The notes beneath the pieces were generated by a model. It was not told where the DNA came from and did no database searches. It saw only the letters and a program-made list of their open reading frames with translations. The translations under genes and the position numbers were made by a program. Shown here piece by piece: positions 26,755 through 35,263 of a DNA stretch of 38,952 bases (position 1 is its first letter; every line of letters starts with the position of its first letter). Where the stretch lies: the NCBI GenBank assembly GCA_050251815.1, contig JBFWMB010000031.1:1-38952 (forward strand), written 5' to 3'. Origin of the DNA: GWE2-40-63 sp050251815 (GTDB lineage: Bacteria; Bacteroidota; Bacteroidia; Bacteroidales; SZUA-534).

Positions 26755-28227
26755 TCAGTTTACAGAACCCCTGCGTTCGAGCAGTTCTTTTTCAATCAGA
26801 CTTTCTTTCTTTTTGTTAATGTCGTAAAAGAATAAACTAACAACTCCAACCATAAAAGTGAGGGTTGGGAAAACGCTTACGGCAAGTTTAATTCCATTGA
26901 TAGTTCCCGGTAATTGAGTGACAAAACTCTCGTCGTAGCCAAAACCGGCCAGTATTCCGGCAACCAAGGCACCACCAATACTAAGACCTGCTTTAAGACC
27001 AAATATCATGGCAGAAAAAATAATAGCAGTAGCTCTTCGGTTATTTTTCCATTCGGAATAGTCAGCCACATCGGCAATCATAGCCCACAGCAGTGGTATG
27101 GTAATTCCGTAAAACAATCCATGGAGAATTTGACTAATAAAAACCAGAGCTACCGATTGGGGTGAGTAAAAATAAAAGGCTAATAAACAAAGGGTTGAAA
27201 CAAATAGTGCCGCACCAAAAACATCGCGTTTGCCGTATTTGTCGGCCAGTTTTTTCGATAGACCTATGCCCACCATCATAAAGATAATTCCGCCGGCATT
27301 AAACAGGCTAAATGCTGAGGTTGGGGCATCTTCGGGCCATTGAAAACCGTGCAGTCCCATACTGGTTAATGAATTGTTCAAGCCTGCAATAAATCCGTTA
27401 AAGCCAACGTCTTCAAGGAATTGAGCCAGGTGTGCTTCACTCATGTAGTTTTCGAAATAGTAAACATACATACCGCCTTTTAGCGAAAGGGTGATAAAAA
27501 CAAAGATGGTCAGGATTAGCATTACAATCCAGGGGCGGTTTTTAAATAAATCACTTAAATCCTGTTTAACGCTCGATTGTTGTTCGGGACGGGGTACAAT
27601 GCGTTCCTTTGTGGTTAAAAAAGTAATTATGAAGAATACAATACCAACCACAGCAAAAATGCCCATGGTTTTTTCAAATCCTAACGTTCGGTCTCCATCA
27701 CCAAGAATAAGAACCAGCGGTAAAAGCAAAACCTGAACAATAAACTGAGCTGTGGTAACGGCAATAAAACGGTACGACGAAAGGCTGTTGCGTTCGGCCA
27801 TATCGCCAGTAATAACGCCGCTTAATGCTGAGTAAGGCAGGTTGTTTGCTGAATAGATTACCACCAGAAGAATGTAAGTAATCAATGCATAAACTACTTT
27901 TCCTTCAGGGCTAAAATCAGGAGTACTGAACGCCAGCAAGGCAATAACACCAAAAGGCACTGCAGTCCATAGTATCCAGGGACGGAATTTTCCCCAACGG
28001 GTTTGGGTACGGTCGGCAATTATGCCCATTACCGGATTAAAAAAAGCCCCGAGCATTCCTCCGGCAAAAATTATGGCCGAGGCAGTTGCCGGTGGAATTT
28101 TATACACATCGGTATAGAAGAAGGCAATAAAGGTCATTAAGGTTTGAAAGATGAGGTTTGCCGACAAATCGCCCAAACTGTATCCTATTTTTTCCAGCAC
28201 GGAAATCTTTTGTGAAGAAGCGCTCAT
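26755..28227 (-). CDS. GPH-family (MFS) xylo-oligosaccharide/sugar:cation symporter
   Basis: A 490-residue inner-membrane transporter with about 12 hydrophobic segments of the glycoside-pentoside-hexuronide (MelB/XynP-like) type. The opening KIGYSLGDLSANLIFQ and the cytoplasmic loop DRTQTRWGKFRPWIL are hallmark GPH motifs. A second conserved stretch, YGKRDVFGAALFVST, follows the central loop. GPH proteins use Na+ or H+ gradients to import sugars and short oligosaccharides. Given its place between GH35 and GH10 genes in a xylan locus, the cargo is probably xylobiose-sized oligosaccharides or an aldouronic acid (inference). Confidence 0.92.
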   Translation of the reverse strand: MSASSQKISVLEKIGYSLGDLSANLIFQTLMTFIAFFYTDVYKIPPATASAIIFAGGMLGAFFNPVMGIIADRTQTRWGKFRPWILWTAVPFGVIALLAFSTPDFSPEGKVVYALITYILLVVIYSANNLPYSALSGVITGDMAERNSLSSYRFIAVTTAQFIVQVLLLPLVLILGDGDRTLGFEKTMGIFAVVGIVFFIITFLTTKERIVPRPEQQSSVKQDLSDLFKNRPWIVMLILTIFVFITLSLKGGMYVYYFENYMSEAHLAQFLEDVGFNGFIAGLNNSLTSMGLHGFQWPEDAPTSAFSLFNAGGIIFMMVGIGLSKKLADKYGKRDVFGAALFVSTLCLLAFYFYSPQSVALVFISQILHGLFYGITIPLLWAMIADVADYSEWKNNRRATAIIFSAMIFGLKAGLSIGGALVAGILAGFGYDESFVTQLPGTINGIKLAVSVFPTLTFMVGVVSLFFYDINKKKESLIEKELLERRGSVN

Positions 28228-28278
28228 ATTGGTTATTTAATTATTAATAATGTGTTTAAAATGAATATTTTGTCTTAA

Positions 28279-29913
28279 TTAATAGGTATATAATTCTAAT
28301 TTTTGAATTCCGTAATGGTTCATGGGAATCCGTAAGTGTCTTCCCTGATGACTTTGGTCTCCGTTCAATCTACGATTGGGTATCCATTCAAAATCAGTGG
28401 AAAAAGATCCTTCATCGATGTAAAGAATTCCAGCCCGACCCGCAACATTCTCAGGCAAACCAAAGGTTAATACCAGTCCGGAACCTGCTACCCAATATTT
28501 ACCCGGACCTGTGCAAATAATCAGTCCTCCGGCATCGGGCCAGGTATTGTTTACGGACTCAGGATTCCATCCCAGGGTATAGTCGTGTTTTACTATCAAC
28601 TGGTATCCGCCTAGAACAAGTGTGTCAGCCTTATGCTCTTTATTAAGTCTGAATCCGGCCATTTGATTACTTCCCTGGTATTGCAGAATTTGGGGGCTAA
28701 GTTGTTTAATCAGTGCATAACTTTTTGCAATCGATTCTTCTGACGGATTATCGGTCGATTCGATTGAAAAAGGACTAAATCCTATGGCATCATGATTACC
28801 CAAGGCATAAAACATTTTGGCGCCTACTGATGGTTCAAATCGCGCTTCAGGAATAAACAAAGGATTTCCGCCCCGATGATATAGTCGGCACCAATGTTCA
28901 AAATCGGGGAAATATATGTCGGGTGTTAACATATCGATAGATGGAGCTCCAGCCCGCCAGATATCCATTAAATGAGGCAGGGGCCCTGCGCTGGGGTATT
29001 CGCCCGGAGCATAACCCACGCGGTTCAGGGCAGCATTGATAAACATGGGTAGCGGATAAACCGATTTACCGGTTTTAGCCAGTTCTTCAGTAAATTGGGC
29101 AAAATGCCAGGCCATAAAGATTTCTTCGCCAGCCGATGAATTGCCAAACATTTCGGACCAGGTACCTTGTGTTTTGTTACCTGCCGAGTCCCAAAGCAGT
29201 TTAAATTCGGGCAAAAGTTGTTTCTTATTTTTTTTCAGGTAGTTTAATAGAGTCGATGGAACCTGTTGCTTGAAGTTTTCGTTAGCTTCAGATGAGTAAT
29301 CGCGGGCATCGGGGAGCATTCCTATTTCGTTCTCAATCTGAATCATTATAACGGTATTTTCTTCTGAATCAATGTTTTTTATATGTTGCATTAAGTTCCA
29401 AAATGCTTTTTTATCGGCTTCCAGGTTATTTTTATTAAAGGGAGAGAGTATCTCAACAGGCTGTCCGCTTTTGTTTATGGCCCTGGGAAAGCGTTCTGTA
29501 TCGGTTTTTACCCATTGGGGAACGTAACACGACATGCTGTTTTTCCAACTGCCAAACCACAGAAGAATCAACTTCATGTCGCGTTTACGCGACTGTTGAA
29601 CCATGGAATCGACAAGGGAAAAATCGAAAGTTCCTTCGGTGGGTTCCAACAGTTCCCAATAAACAGGAGCCAGCAGGGTGTTTAAGTTCAATTGTTCCAG
29701 GGTAGGCCAATGCTGATTCATATAGGCCACACTCGATGCACTGGAATTGCCCAGTTCGCCACCCCGAATCAGAAAGGGCTGGTTGTGTACCATTAATTGA
29801 GTAGCGTTTCCTTTTTTGGTGAGGAAGGGAGTACTATTTTGAGCACAAAGTTTTAAAATGGACAGAAAAAATAAATACATCAGAACCGATGTAGTAATAT
29901 ATTTCATTTGCAT
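28279..29913 (-). CDS. GH35 beta-galactosidase-like enzyme with DUF5597 C-terminus
   Basis: A 544-residue exported enzyme (signal peptide MKYITTSVLMYLFFLSIL..LCAQ; the first ATG at 29913 gives MQMK, and the second at 29907 is equally possible). The GH35 barrel has LNLNTLLAPVYWELLEP, IQIENEIG (acid/base E196) and FIPEARFEPSVG (nucleophile E356). The C-terminal third matches the DUF5597 region often joined to this GH35 branch. GH35 members are mostly beta-galactosidases, but this subgroup occurs in xylan loci, where the target may be galactose on xylan side chains or a beta-xyloside. The true substrate is open. It is the first gene after the 42-bp palindrome and is followed by the symporter gene after 51 bases. 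Confidence 0.87.
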   Translation of the reverse strand: MQMKYITTSVLMYLFFLSILKLCAQNSTPFLTKKGNATQLMVHNQPFLIRGGELGNSSASSVAYMNQHWPTLEQLNLNTLLAPVYWELLEPTEGTFDFSLVDSMVQQSRKRDMKLILLWFGSWKNSMSCYVPQWVKTDTERFPRAINKSGQPVEILSPFNKNNLEADKKAFWNLMQHIKNIDSEENTVIMIQIENEIGMLPDARDYSSEANENFKQQVPSTLLNYLKKNKKQLLPEFKLLWDSAGNKTQGTWSEMFGNSSAGEEIFMAWHFAQFTEELAKTGKSVYPLPMFINAALNRVGYAPGEYPSAGPLPHLMDIWRAGAPSIDMLTPDIYFPDFEHWCRLYHRGGNPLFIPEARFEPSVGAKMFYALGNHDAIGFSPFSIESTDNPSEESIAKSYALIKQLSPQILQYQGSNQMAGFRLNKEHKADTLVLGGYQLIVKHDYTLGWNPESVNNTWPDAGGLIICTGPGKYWVAGSGLVLTFGLPENVAGRAGILYIDEGSFSTDFEWIPNRRLNGDQSHQGRHLRIPMNHYGIQKLELYTY

Positions 29914-29933
29914 GAAATTTATTTTTATAAGGT

Positions 29934-29975
29934 ATTTAAAAGCTGTTATTCCAATTGGAATAACAGCTTTTAAAT
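29934..29975. terminator. Perfect 42-bp palindrome inside the xylan operon
   Basis: Twenty-one bases on each side of the centre 29954/29955 are perfectly complementary; the core is AGCTGTTATTCCAATTGG. On the minus strand it forms a long hairpin with an A/T-rich base starting 5 bases after the stop of the CBM-containing GH10 gene, so it probably acts as a partial terminator or as a 3'-end protector of the susC-susD-SGBP-GH10 part of the transcript. Confidence 0.75.
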
Positions 29976-29980
29976 TTTAA

Positions 29981-32170
29981 TTAATAAACCAGTTCACCAC
30001 TAAAATCTTCACTCACATCGCGGCCAGCTAATCCATCAGCACAACCTTTGTATGCATGTTTGCGCTCATAGTTCGCATCCCATAAGTTTGGTGATTCATC
30101 GGGCAACCAGAATTCATGTTCCTGCGTGTTATCTGAAATTCCCCAGATTGTTACACCAAAGCGTTGGTTTTCAGGAATATATTTCATATACATGTCCATA
30201 ACAAACTGATACATGTTAGATTGTGCTTCAAGTTGAGCAGCGGTAGGAGCATTGGTTCCCAACCGCACATCAAGTTCTGATATTTTAATCAGTTTACCAC
30301 TAGAGGCCAGTTTTTGGAACATCTGTATCATTTTTGATGTGTCAGAATCGATAGAAATATGCATTTGAGTGCCAATTCCGTCAACCTGTGCACCTTTGCC
30401 TTCAATATAAGTTACATAATCAATCAAACCCTGGCATTTTTCGAGGCTGTATTCCAGGTTGTAATCGTTAATGAATAGAATATCTGTAGCATTTCCATAT
30501 TGTCGGGCCAGTTTAAATGCATCAACAGCGTAATCTTTACCCAAATATTTAACCCAATAGAATTCATCGTCGGCAGGGTCTGATACGTTGCCATCGCGCA
30601 CTTCACCATTTTCACGCATGGGTTCATTCACTACGTCCCAGGCTTGAATGTCGTTTTTGTAGTGACCAACCATGTTTGAAATCCAATCTTCCATGGCATC
30701 TCCAATTATCTGGGTTTTTTCTTGGTCGGTTTTTTCAATGATAATAGGTCCGGAGCTTACATTTGAACCATCGGTAAACACAACATCATCAATATAATAA
30801 GTGGCTGCTGTTTTACCGAAGTCAAAAATGAATTTTCCACGATCAGCACTAGTAGGAGTTAATTTTCCAGAGACCTGGGTCCAGGTTGTACCTACTGTAA
30901 TTCCTCCATAATAATTTGCGCTGTAATCTGGACTTTGTATTTCAACCTGTAGATCGGCAGTTGCACTTGCTTTTACCATAAATGAAAAACTATACTCTTT
31001 TCCTTCAACCAAAGGTTCGCTAAAGGTATAAACCTGTTGCGCACTATAGTATTCAGCAGCGGTAGGATTGGTAAGCACCATGGCATATCCGACATCTCCA
31101 TATCCCTGGCCGTCTGCAGAGATTTCTCTGGTCGAACTGTTACCCCAACCACCCCAGGGATTAAGAGTTCCATCTTCAAAGTCTCCATTCGTAATCATAT
31201 TTACAAAGGTTGGTTCGGCATCCAAGTCAACCACTGAAATATTATCCACATCGATGTAATAAGTTACTGCCGGGAGATATCCCATGTCGAAACTAACTTT
31301 AAACGGATCTCCGGTAAAGTCACTTACAGTAAATTTTACCTGTTGCCATTGTGAGGTAGTTTCAAATGCTTCGGTGGCACTACCGGTTCCCAACCAGTCC
31401 ATCCAAGGATAATTATTGCTTAATCCTGCAAAAGATATACGACCTTTACCCGGTTGATCTGATTTTATATAAAAAGATATCTCATGAGCATGTGTGGGTT
31501 CAACTATTATTTCAGGAGTTATTAACTGCAAACTCCAAGGGTCTGATGAAGCGGCACCTGAAATTAGTTTAACCGCTTGGCTACCATCGGTAAGACCCGA
31601 ATTTTCAACAACAGTTATACCATCGCCACTATTCCATGCACCCCAACCGGTAAGACTGCCATCCGTTAAACCTGACAAATCGAGTAGATTGGTTCCAGCG
31701 GCACCCGGAATTATTGTTGGCGCAATTAAACCATTTAAATAACTGGCATTTTGGTTGGTATGCCACATTAGGGTATGACCAAATACGGTTAATCCAGCTT
31801 CTTTGGTTTTGGCAATAAAAGCATCTACTGCATTGAAATTTATTTCGCCATTGGCATTTACCATGGGTCCGTGTTTCATGGCATAACCCACAGTTACATC
31901 ATCAAAGTTTTCATTAGCAATTTTTTGATATGTTTCGTCATTCATATACAAATCGAGACCAATCCCCACACCTAATTTAAAATCGGTATAGTTCTTTAGA
32001 AAATCGTAGCGGGTTATTTTTTCGGCCAAAGGCAAAGGTAATTCCGATACCGTAACCTCTCCATGTGAGGGGTCTTTGTGCCAGTCCATAATCTGTTCCT
32101 CACATGAGATAAACATGAGGGCAAGCAGACCAACGAAAGGAATAATATTTTTTATTTTCATAGTTTTCAT
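29981..32170 (-). CDS. GH10 xylanase interrupted by two CBM4-like modules, surface lipoprotein
   Basis: A 729-residue enzyme of the Bacteroidota Xyn10A type. Lipobox LMFISC (Cys23) is followed by acidic EEQ, a surface-export-like signal. The GH10 barrel starts at ~45 (GHTLMWHTNQNASYLNGL, ~131-148), then is broken by two CBM4/9-like beta-sandwiches, ~160-315 (GLTDGSLTGWGAWNSGD) and ~325-470 (ITNGDFEDGTLNPWGGW). It resumes at ~478 with WDVVNEP (acid/base E516), GIGTQMHI and KISELDV (nucleophile E632), ending with FGVTIWGISDN. Insertion of CBMs in the same barrel loop is known from Xyn10A-like enzymes of the conserved xylan core (susC, susD, glycan-binding protein, Xyn10A), which this gene order reproduces. 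It would bind and make first cuts at the cell surface. Confidence 0.95.
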   Translation of the reverse strand: MKTMKIKNIIPFVGLLALMFISCEEQIMDWHKDPSHGEVTVSELPLPLAEKITRYDFLKNYTDFKLGVGIGLDLYMNDETYQKIANENFDDVTVGYAMKHGPMVNANGEINFNAVDAFIAKTKEAGLTVFGHTLMWHTNQNASYLNGLIAPTIIPGAAGTNLLDLSGLTDGSLTGWGAWNSGDGITVVENSGLTDGSQAVKLISGAASSDPWSLQLITPEIIVEPTHAHEISFYIKSDQPGKGRISFAGLSNNYPWMDWLGTGSATEAFETTSQWQQVKFTVSDFTGDPFKVSFDMGYLPAVTYYIDVDNISVVDLDAEPTFVNMITNGDFEDGTLNPWGGWGNSSTREISADGQGYGDVGYAMVLTNPTAAEYYSAQQVYTFSEPLVEGKEYSFSFMVKASATADLQVEIQSPDYSANYYGGITVGTTWTQVSGKLTPTSADRGKFIFDFGKTAATYYIDDVVFTDGSNVSSGPIIIEKTDQEKTQIIGDAMEDWISNMVGHYKNDIQAWDVVNEPMRENGEVRDGNVSDPADDEFYWVKYLGKDYAVDAFKLARQYGNATDILFINDYNLEYSLEKCQGLIDYVTYIEGKGAQVDGIGTQMHISIDSDTSKMIQMFQKLASSGKLIKISELDVRLGTNAPTAAQLEAQSNMYQFVMDMYMKYIPENQRFGVTIWGISDNTQEHEFWLPDESPNLWDANYERKHAYKGCADGLAGRDVSEDFSGELVY

Positions 32171-32200
32171 GTTTTTAATACCTAAATATTTATTGCTATA

Positions 32201-33577
32201 TTATTCTTCTTCAGGGAAATCGCTGTAAACAGGTGTATTTAAGGAAACAATACGCCAATTGTCGGTGTACACTTTTATTTGAGTATCTTTTGAAGTAAAT
32301 TCAATATCACTGTCATTTCCTGTTACATCGCTCAATTTAATATTGGAATTCTCAAAATAGAATCCAAAGTTTTTATAACTGGCAGTTTCTCTACTCACTA
32401 AAATATCTTCAAAAGTAAAATTACCATCTGCAAAAGCATAGAATTTTGAAAAAGGAATAGTAACCGTTGTCCAGCCATTGGTTTGAAAAGGAACAACTTC
32501 ACCTTCAACGATCCAAGGAACAAAATTGTAGGATAGACCGCTCCATTCACCACCATTAAAGGCATTTACCAGGCATATTTTTAAGAAGCCGGTATTTGCC
32601 CAGGCATCAGGGACAAATAGGTCGAATTGAAAAGCCACATCGTTTACAGACGTAGTTGTGGGGATAAAATCAGTAAGTTGTCCACGCCAGTCATCTACAT
32701 CATTTCCGGCTGTCCAAACTTCAGAACATCGATTGGTTGCCGCTTTTATTGTATCGATTCGTGCCGGTCTATGTGGAACGTAGTTTCCTTGAGATACATT
32801 ACCACTTCCCAATGGGGTGGACTCCAAATCGGTATCTTTAATCATACTGACGGCATCGCCCCAAAAGCCTTGTGTTCCATTACCGTCGAAATCGAGTATA
32901 ACACTTTTTTTACAGTTGAAGAATGCCGGAGAATAAGCCCCACCATTGGCACACTCAATAAGAATTGAACCACCATCGGCTGAAACACCTTCAGGTACAG
33001 TAACTGTAAAAAATTCACCATCCACATCTGAAGTTATTCCACTCGTAACTTCGATGTTACCAGGAAAAACTACTTTATTTACTTCGAGCAGACCCGAACC
33101 AAAAACTGTGATTTCTTCACCACTTAATGGCAGGGTATTCGAAATTTGAGTTATGGTTGGAGCAGCATCACGTATTTCAATACTGAAAGTAGCTTCGTAG
33201 CTGTCATTTGTTAACTTGATGGTATTACGAACCGTTGCGTCAGCATCAACAATAGGTGTGTTTTTTGAAACAGTTACCAATAGCGATTGGTCGGATACAT
33301 ATACCGGATTAAAATACGTGGCAAATCCGTTGATGTATATTTTTTTGAGTCCGGTAAAACCAGAACCTTCAATACGAATTAACTGACCCAGTCGGGCAAA
33401 AGTTACTTCCCGGTCAGGAACTGTTGAATTTACATCTTCCAGATATACTTTATTGATTGTAATTGGGCCACCTCCATCGTCTTCATCTTTGCACGATGAG
33501 AACAGGGTAGTAAATACAAGCAAGCCAATAATCAAATGGAATGCTGTTTTATTTATGGTTTTAAACTTATTTTTCAT
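32201..33577 (-). CDS. Surface xylan-binding lipoprotein with IPT/TIG domains (SGBP, XusE-like)
   Basis: A 458-residue lipoprotein from ATG 33577; a TTG three codons upstream is a weaker alternative. The signal ends at Cys29 (LFSSC) followed by KDEDDGGG, a strong surface-export signal. Two Ig-like IPT/TIG domains follow (RIEGSGFTGLKKIYING, ~65-135, and ITQISNTLPLSGEEITVFG, ~140-220). The C-terminal half (~225-450, VILDFDGNGTQGFWGD to YTDNWRIV) is a beta-sandwich likely to hold the xylan-binding face. It lacks enzyme motifs. Its position after susD and before the CBM-split GH10 equals that of XusE/SGBP in known xylan systems, where it captures polymer for SusC/D. The gaps on both sides are about 30 bases. 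Confidence 0.85.
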   Translation of the reverse strand: MKNKFKTINKTAFHLIIGLLVFTTLFSSCKDEDDGGGPITINKVYLEDVNSTVPDREVTFARLGQLIRIEGSGFTGLKKIYINGFATYFNPVYVSDQSLLVTVSKNTPIVDADATVRNTIKLTNDSYEATFSIEIRDAAPTITQISNTLPLSGEEITVFGSGLLEVNKVVFPGNIEVTSGITSDVDGEFFTVTVPEGVSADGGSILIECANGGAYSPAFFNCKKSVILDFDGNGTQGFWGDAVSMIKDTDLESTPLGSGNVSQGNYVPHRPARIDTIKAATNRCSEVWTAGNDVDDWRGQLTDFIPTTTSVNDVAFQFDLFVPDAWANTGFLKICLVNAFNGGEWSGLSYNFVPWIVEGEVVPFQTNGWTTVTIPFSKFYAFADGNFTFEDILVSRETASYKNFGFYFENSNIKLSDVTGNDSDIEFTSKDTQIKVYTDNWRIVSLNTPVYSDFPEEE

Positions 33578-33615
33578 TCTTATCAATTTTAAATTCGGTT
33601 TTAAAAAACAAAGAT

Positions 33616-35247
33616 TTAGAATAAATCGTTTATTCTTTCCTCTGAAAATTCATAGGGCACGGGAGCTTCTTTTAGCAATGGATTTTGCACCACTTCCGAT
33701 TCCGGATAAGGCAAAAGAAAAATACTTTCATCAACGTTTCCAACTGATCGGGTTGAACGGTCGCGTTCGGTATCTTCAGTTACCGTATTGGTTTCGGTAT
33801 TGTAAAGAATTGGAATAATGGTTCCACGTTCCTGGCCAGTTATGTAATTAATAACTTCTTGTTGGTGGTAATAAGCACGGCGTACCAAATCGTACCAATA
33901 TTGACCTTCCATACAAAGTTCTACACGTCGTTCGTGAATAATATCTTCATAAGTAATACTGGTCTTTTCGTCTAAACCGGCGCGGGTACGTAACCTATTA
34001 AAGTATAATAATGCATTAGCATCTGAAGTACTAGCATTGTTTCCTAAAACCGCTTCGGCATAGTTTAAATAAACTTCTCCCAAACGTATCATGTAAGAGT
34101 TTAATGCTGAATTCATGCGCGAAATGGATGCATTGTCTGCTTTTGACCCAACAACTCCTTTTTTAACATTACAAGCCTCCTGTGTTTTATCATAGGTATA
34201 GCCACCATTAGCTTTGTTTATTTCTGGATAAAAATCGCCATACCCCATCCAGGTTGCTTTACGTCTTAAATCGTCCGATTCATATTCTAATAAAACATCA
34301 ACTGAAGCTCTGGTCCAATATCCCCAGGCAGCATCGTCGCCGGTAATTTCAGAGCCGGCTGCAAAATATGCCTGTTGCGTATTGGTTACACCATAATCGC
34401 CATTGGGAACCCATTGCAAGGCAAAAATAGATTCTGAATTATTGTTGTTTTCAATGGTAAATAAATCGGCATAGTTTTCCATCAAAGCATAAGGACCTTC
34501 CAAAATTACTTTTTCGGCTGCCTTTTTAGCCAATTCAAGATACTCTGCATTGCGTGTACCACTATTTGGATTATCGCTTAATCCGGCATAGGAAAGGTAT
34601 ATACGTGAGAGCATGGCGTAACCGCTGTACTTGGTCAGTCTTCCTGCTTGAGAGGCTTCTTCCGGAAGGTATTTGGCGGAAAATTCCAAATCGCGCATAA
34701 CAAACTCATATACATCTTCAATTGGGTTTGTATTTACAATCGGGTTGTTAACCAAAACGCTGGGAATTTCACTTAAAATAACATTTCCCCATAACGAAGC
34801 CAGATACCAATAGGCGGTTCCACGCATAAAACGGGCTTCGGCCAGATAGGGCAACTTAATTTCCTGATCGATACTACTGTTTTGTATGCCAATTATTACA
34901 TTATTCGATTGTTGAATAACATTATACAAGGACGACCAGGCTGAAACCAAAGGTCCGGTTAATCCGGTTTCGGTTAAATCGCTGAACGGATAAATATAAT
35001 CGGAGTAGGGGGCATACAAATTGTAAGAGCGACCATCTCCAAGAGCGTAATAAAATTTATCGTTAAAATCGAACCATACTTTATTGTAGAGCGGAGCCGT
35101 TGCTGCTGAAAAGTCTTCTTCGGTCTGATAAAAATTTTCCTTAGTGATTAAATCTTCTGGCTCCACATGCAGAAAATCGGTACAACCTAACGCAAAGAGC
35201 GATAACGTTATGATTACCAACAGATATATTTTTTTATTTGTTTTCAT
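33616..35247 (-). CDS. susD: SusD/RagB-family glycan-binding outer-membrane lipoprotein
   Basis: A 543-residue SusD homologue. Signal MKTNKKIYLLVIITLSLFAL precedes Cys22 (LGC), then TDFLHVEPEDLITKENFY, the usual start of the mature lipoprotein. The helical TPR-like scaffold is seen in YLAEARFMRGTAYWYLASLW and RLTKYSGYAMLSRIYLSYAG. The C-terminal SusD region contains YMIRLGEVYLNYAEAV and the family signature IIHERRVELCMEGQYWYDLVR, shown as HERRVELCMEGQYWYDL. It forms the lid of the SusC channel and binds xylan fragments. It is 16 bases after susC in the same direction, so translation of the pair is coupled or nearly so. Confidence 0.97.
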   Translation of the reverse strand: MKTNKKIYLLVIITLSLFALGCTDFLHVEPEDLITKENFYQTEEDFSAATAPLYNKVWFDFNDKFYYALGDGRSYNLYAPYSDYIYPFSDLTETGLTGPLVSAWSSLYNVIQQSNNVIIGIQNSSIDQEIKLPYLAEARFMRGTAYWYLASLWGNVILSEIPSVLVNNPIVNTNPIEDVYEFVMRDLEFSAKYLPEEASQAGRLTKYSGYAMLSRIYLSYAGLSDNPNSGTRNAEYLELAKKAAEKVILEGPYALMENYADLFTIENNNNSESIFALQWVPNGDYGVTNTQQAYFAAGSEITGDDAAWGYWTRASVDVLLEYESDDLRRKATWMGYGDFYPEINKANGGYTYDKTQEACNVKKGVVGSKADNASISRMNSALNSYMIRLGEVYLNYAEAVLGNNASTSDANALLYFNRLRTRAGLDEKTSITYEDIIHERRVELCMEGQYWYDLVRRAYYHQQEVINYITGQERGTIIPILYNTETNTVTEDTERDRSTRSVGNVDESIFLLPYPESEVVQNPLLKEAPVPYEFSEERINDLF

Positions 35248-35263
35248 AAATCGTAAAGTTTAA

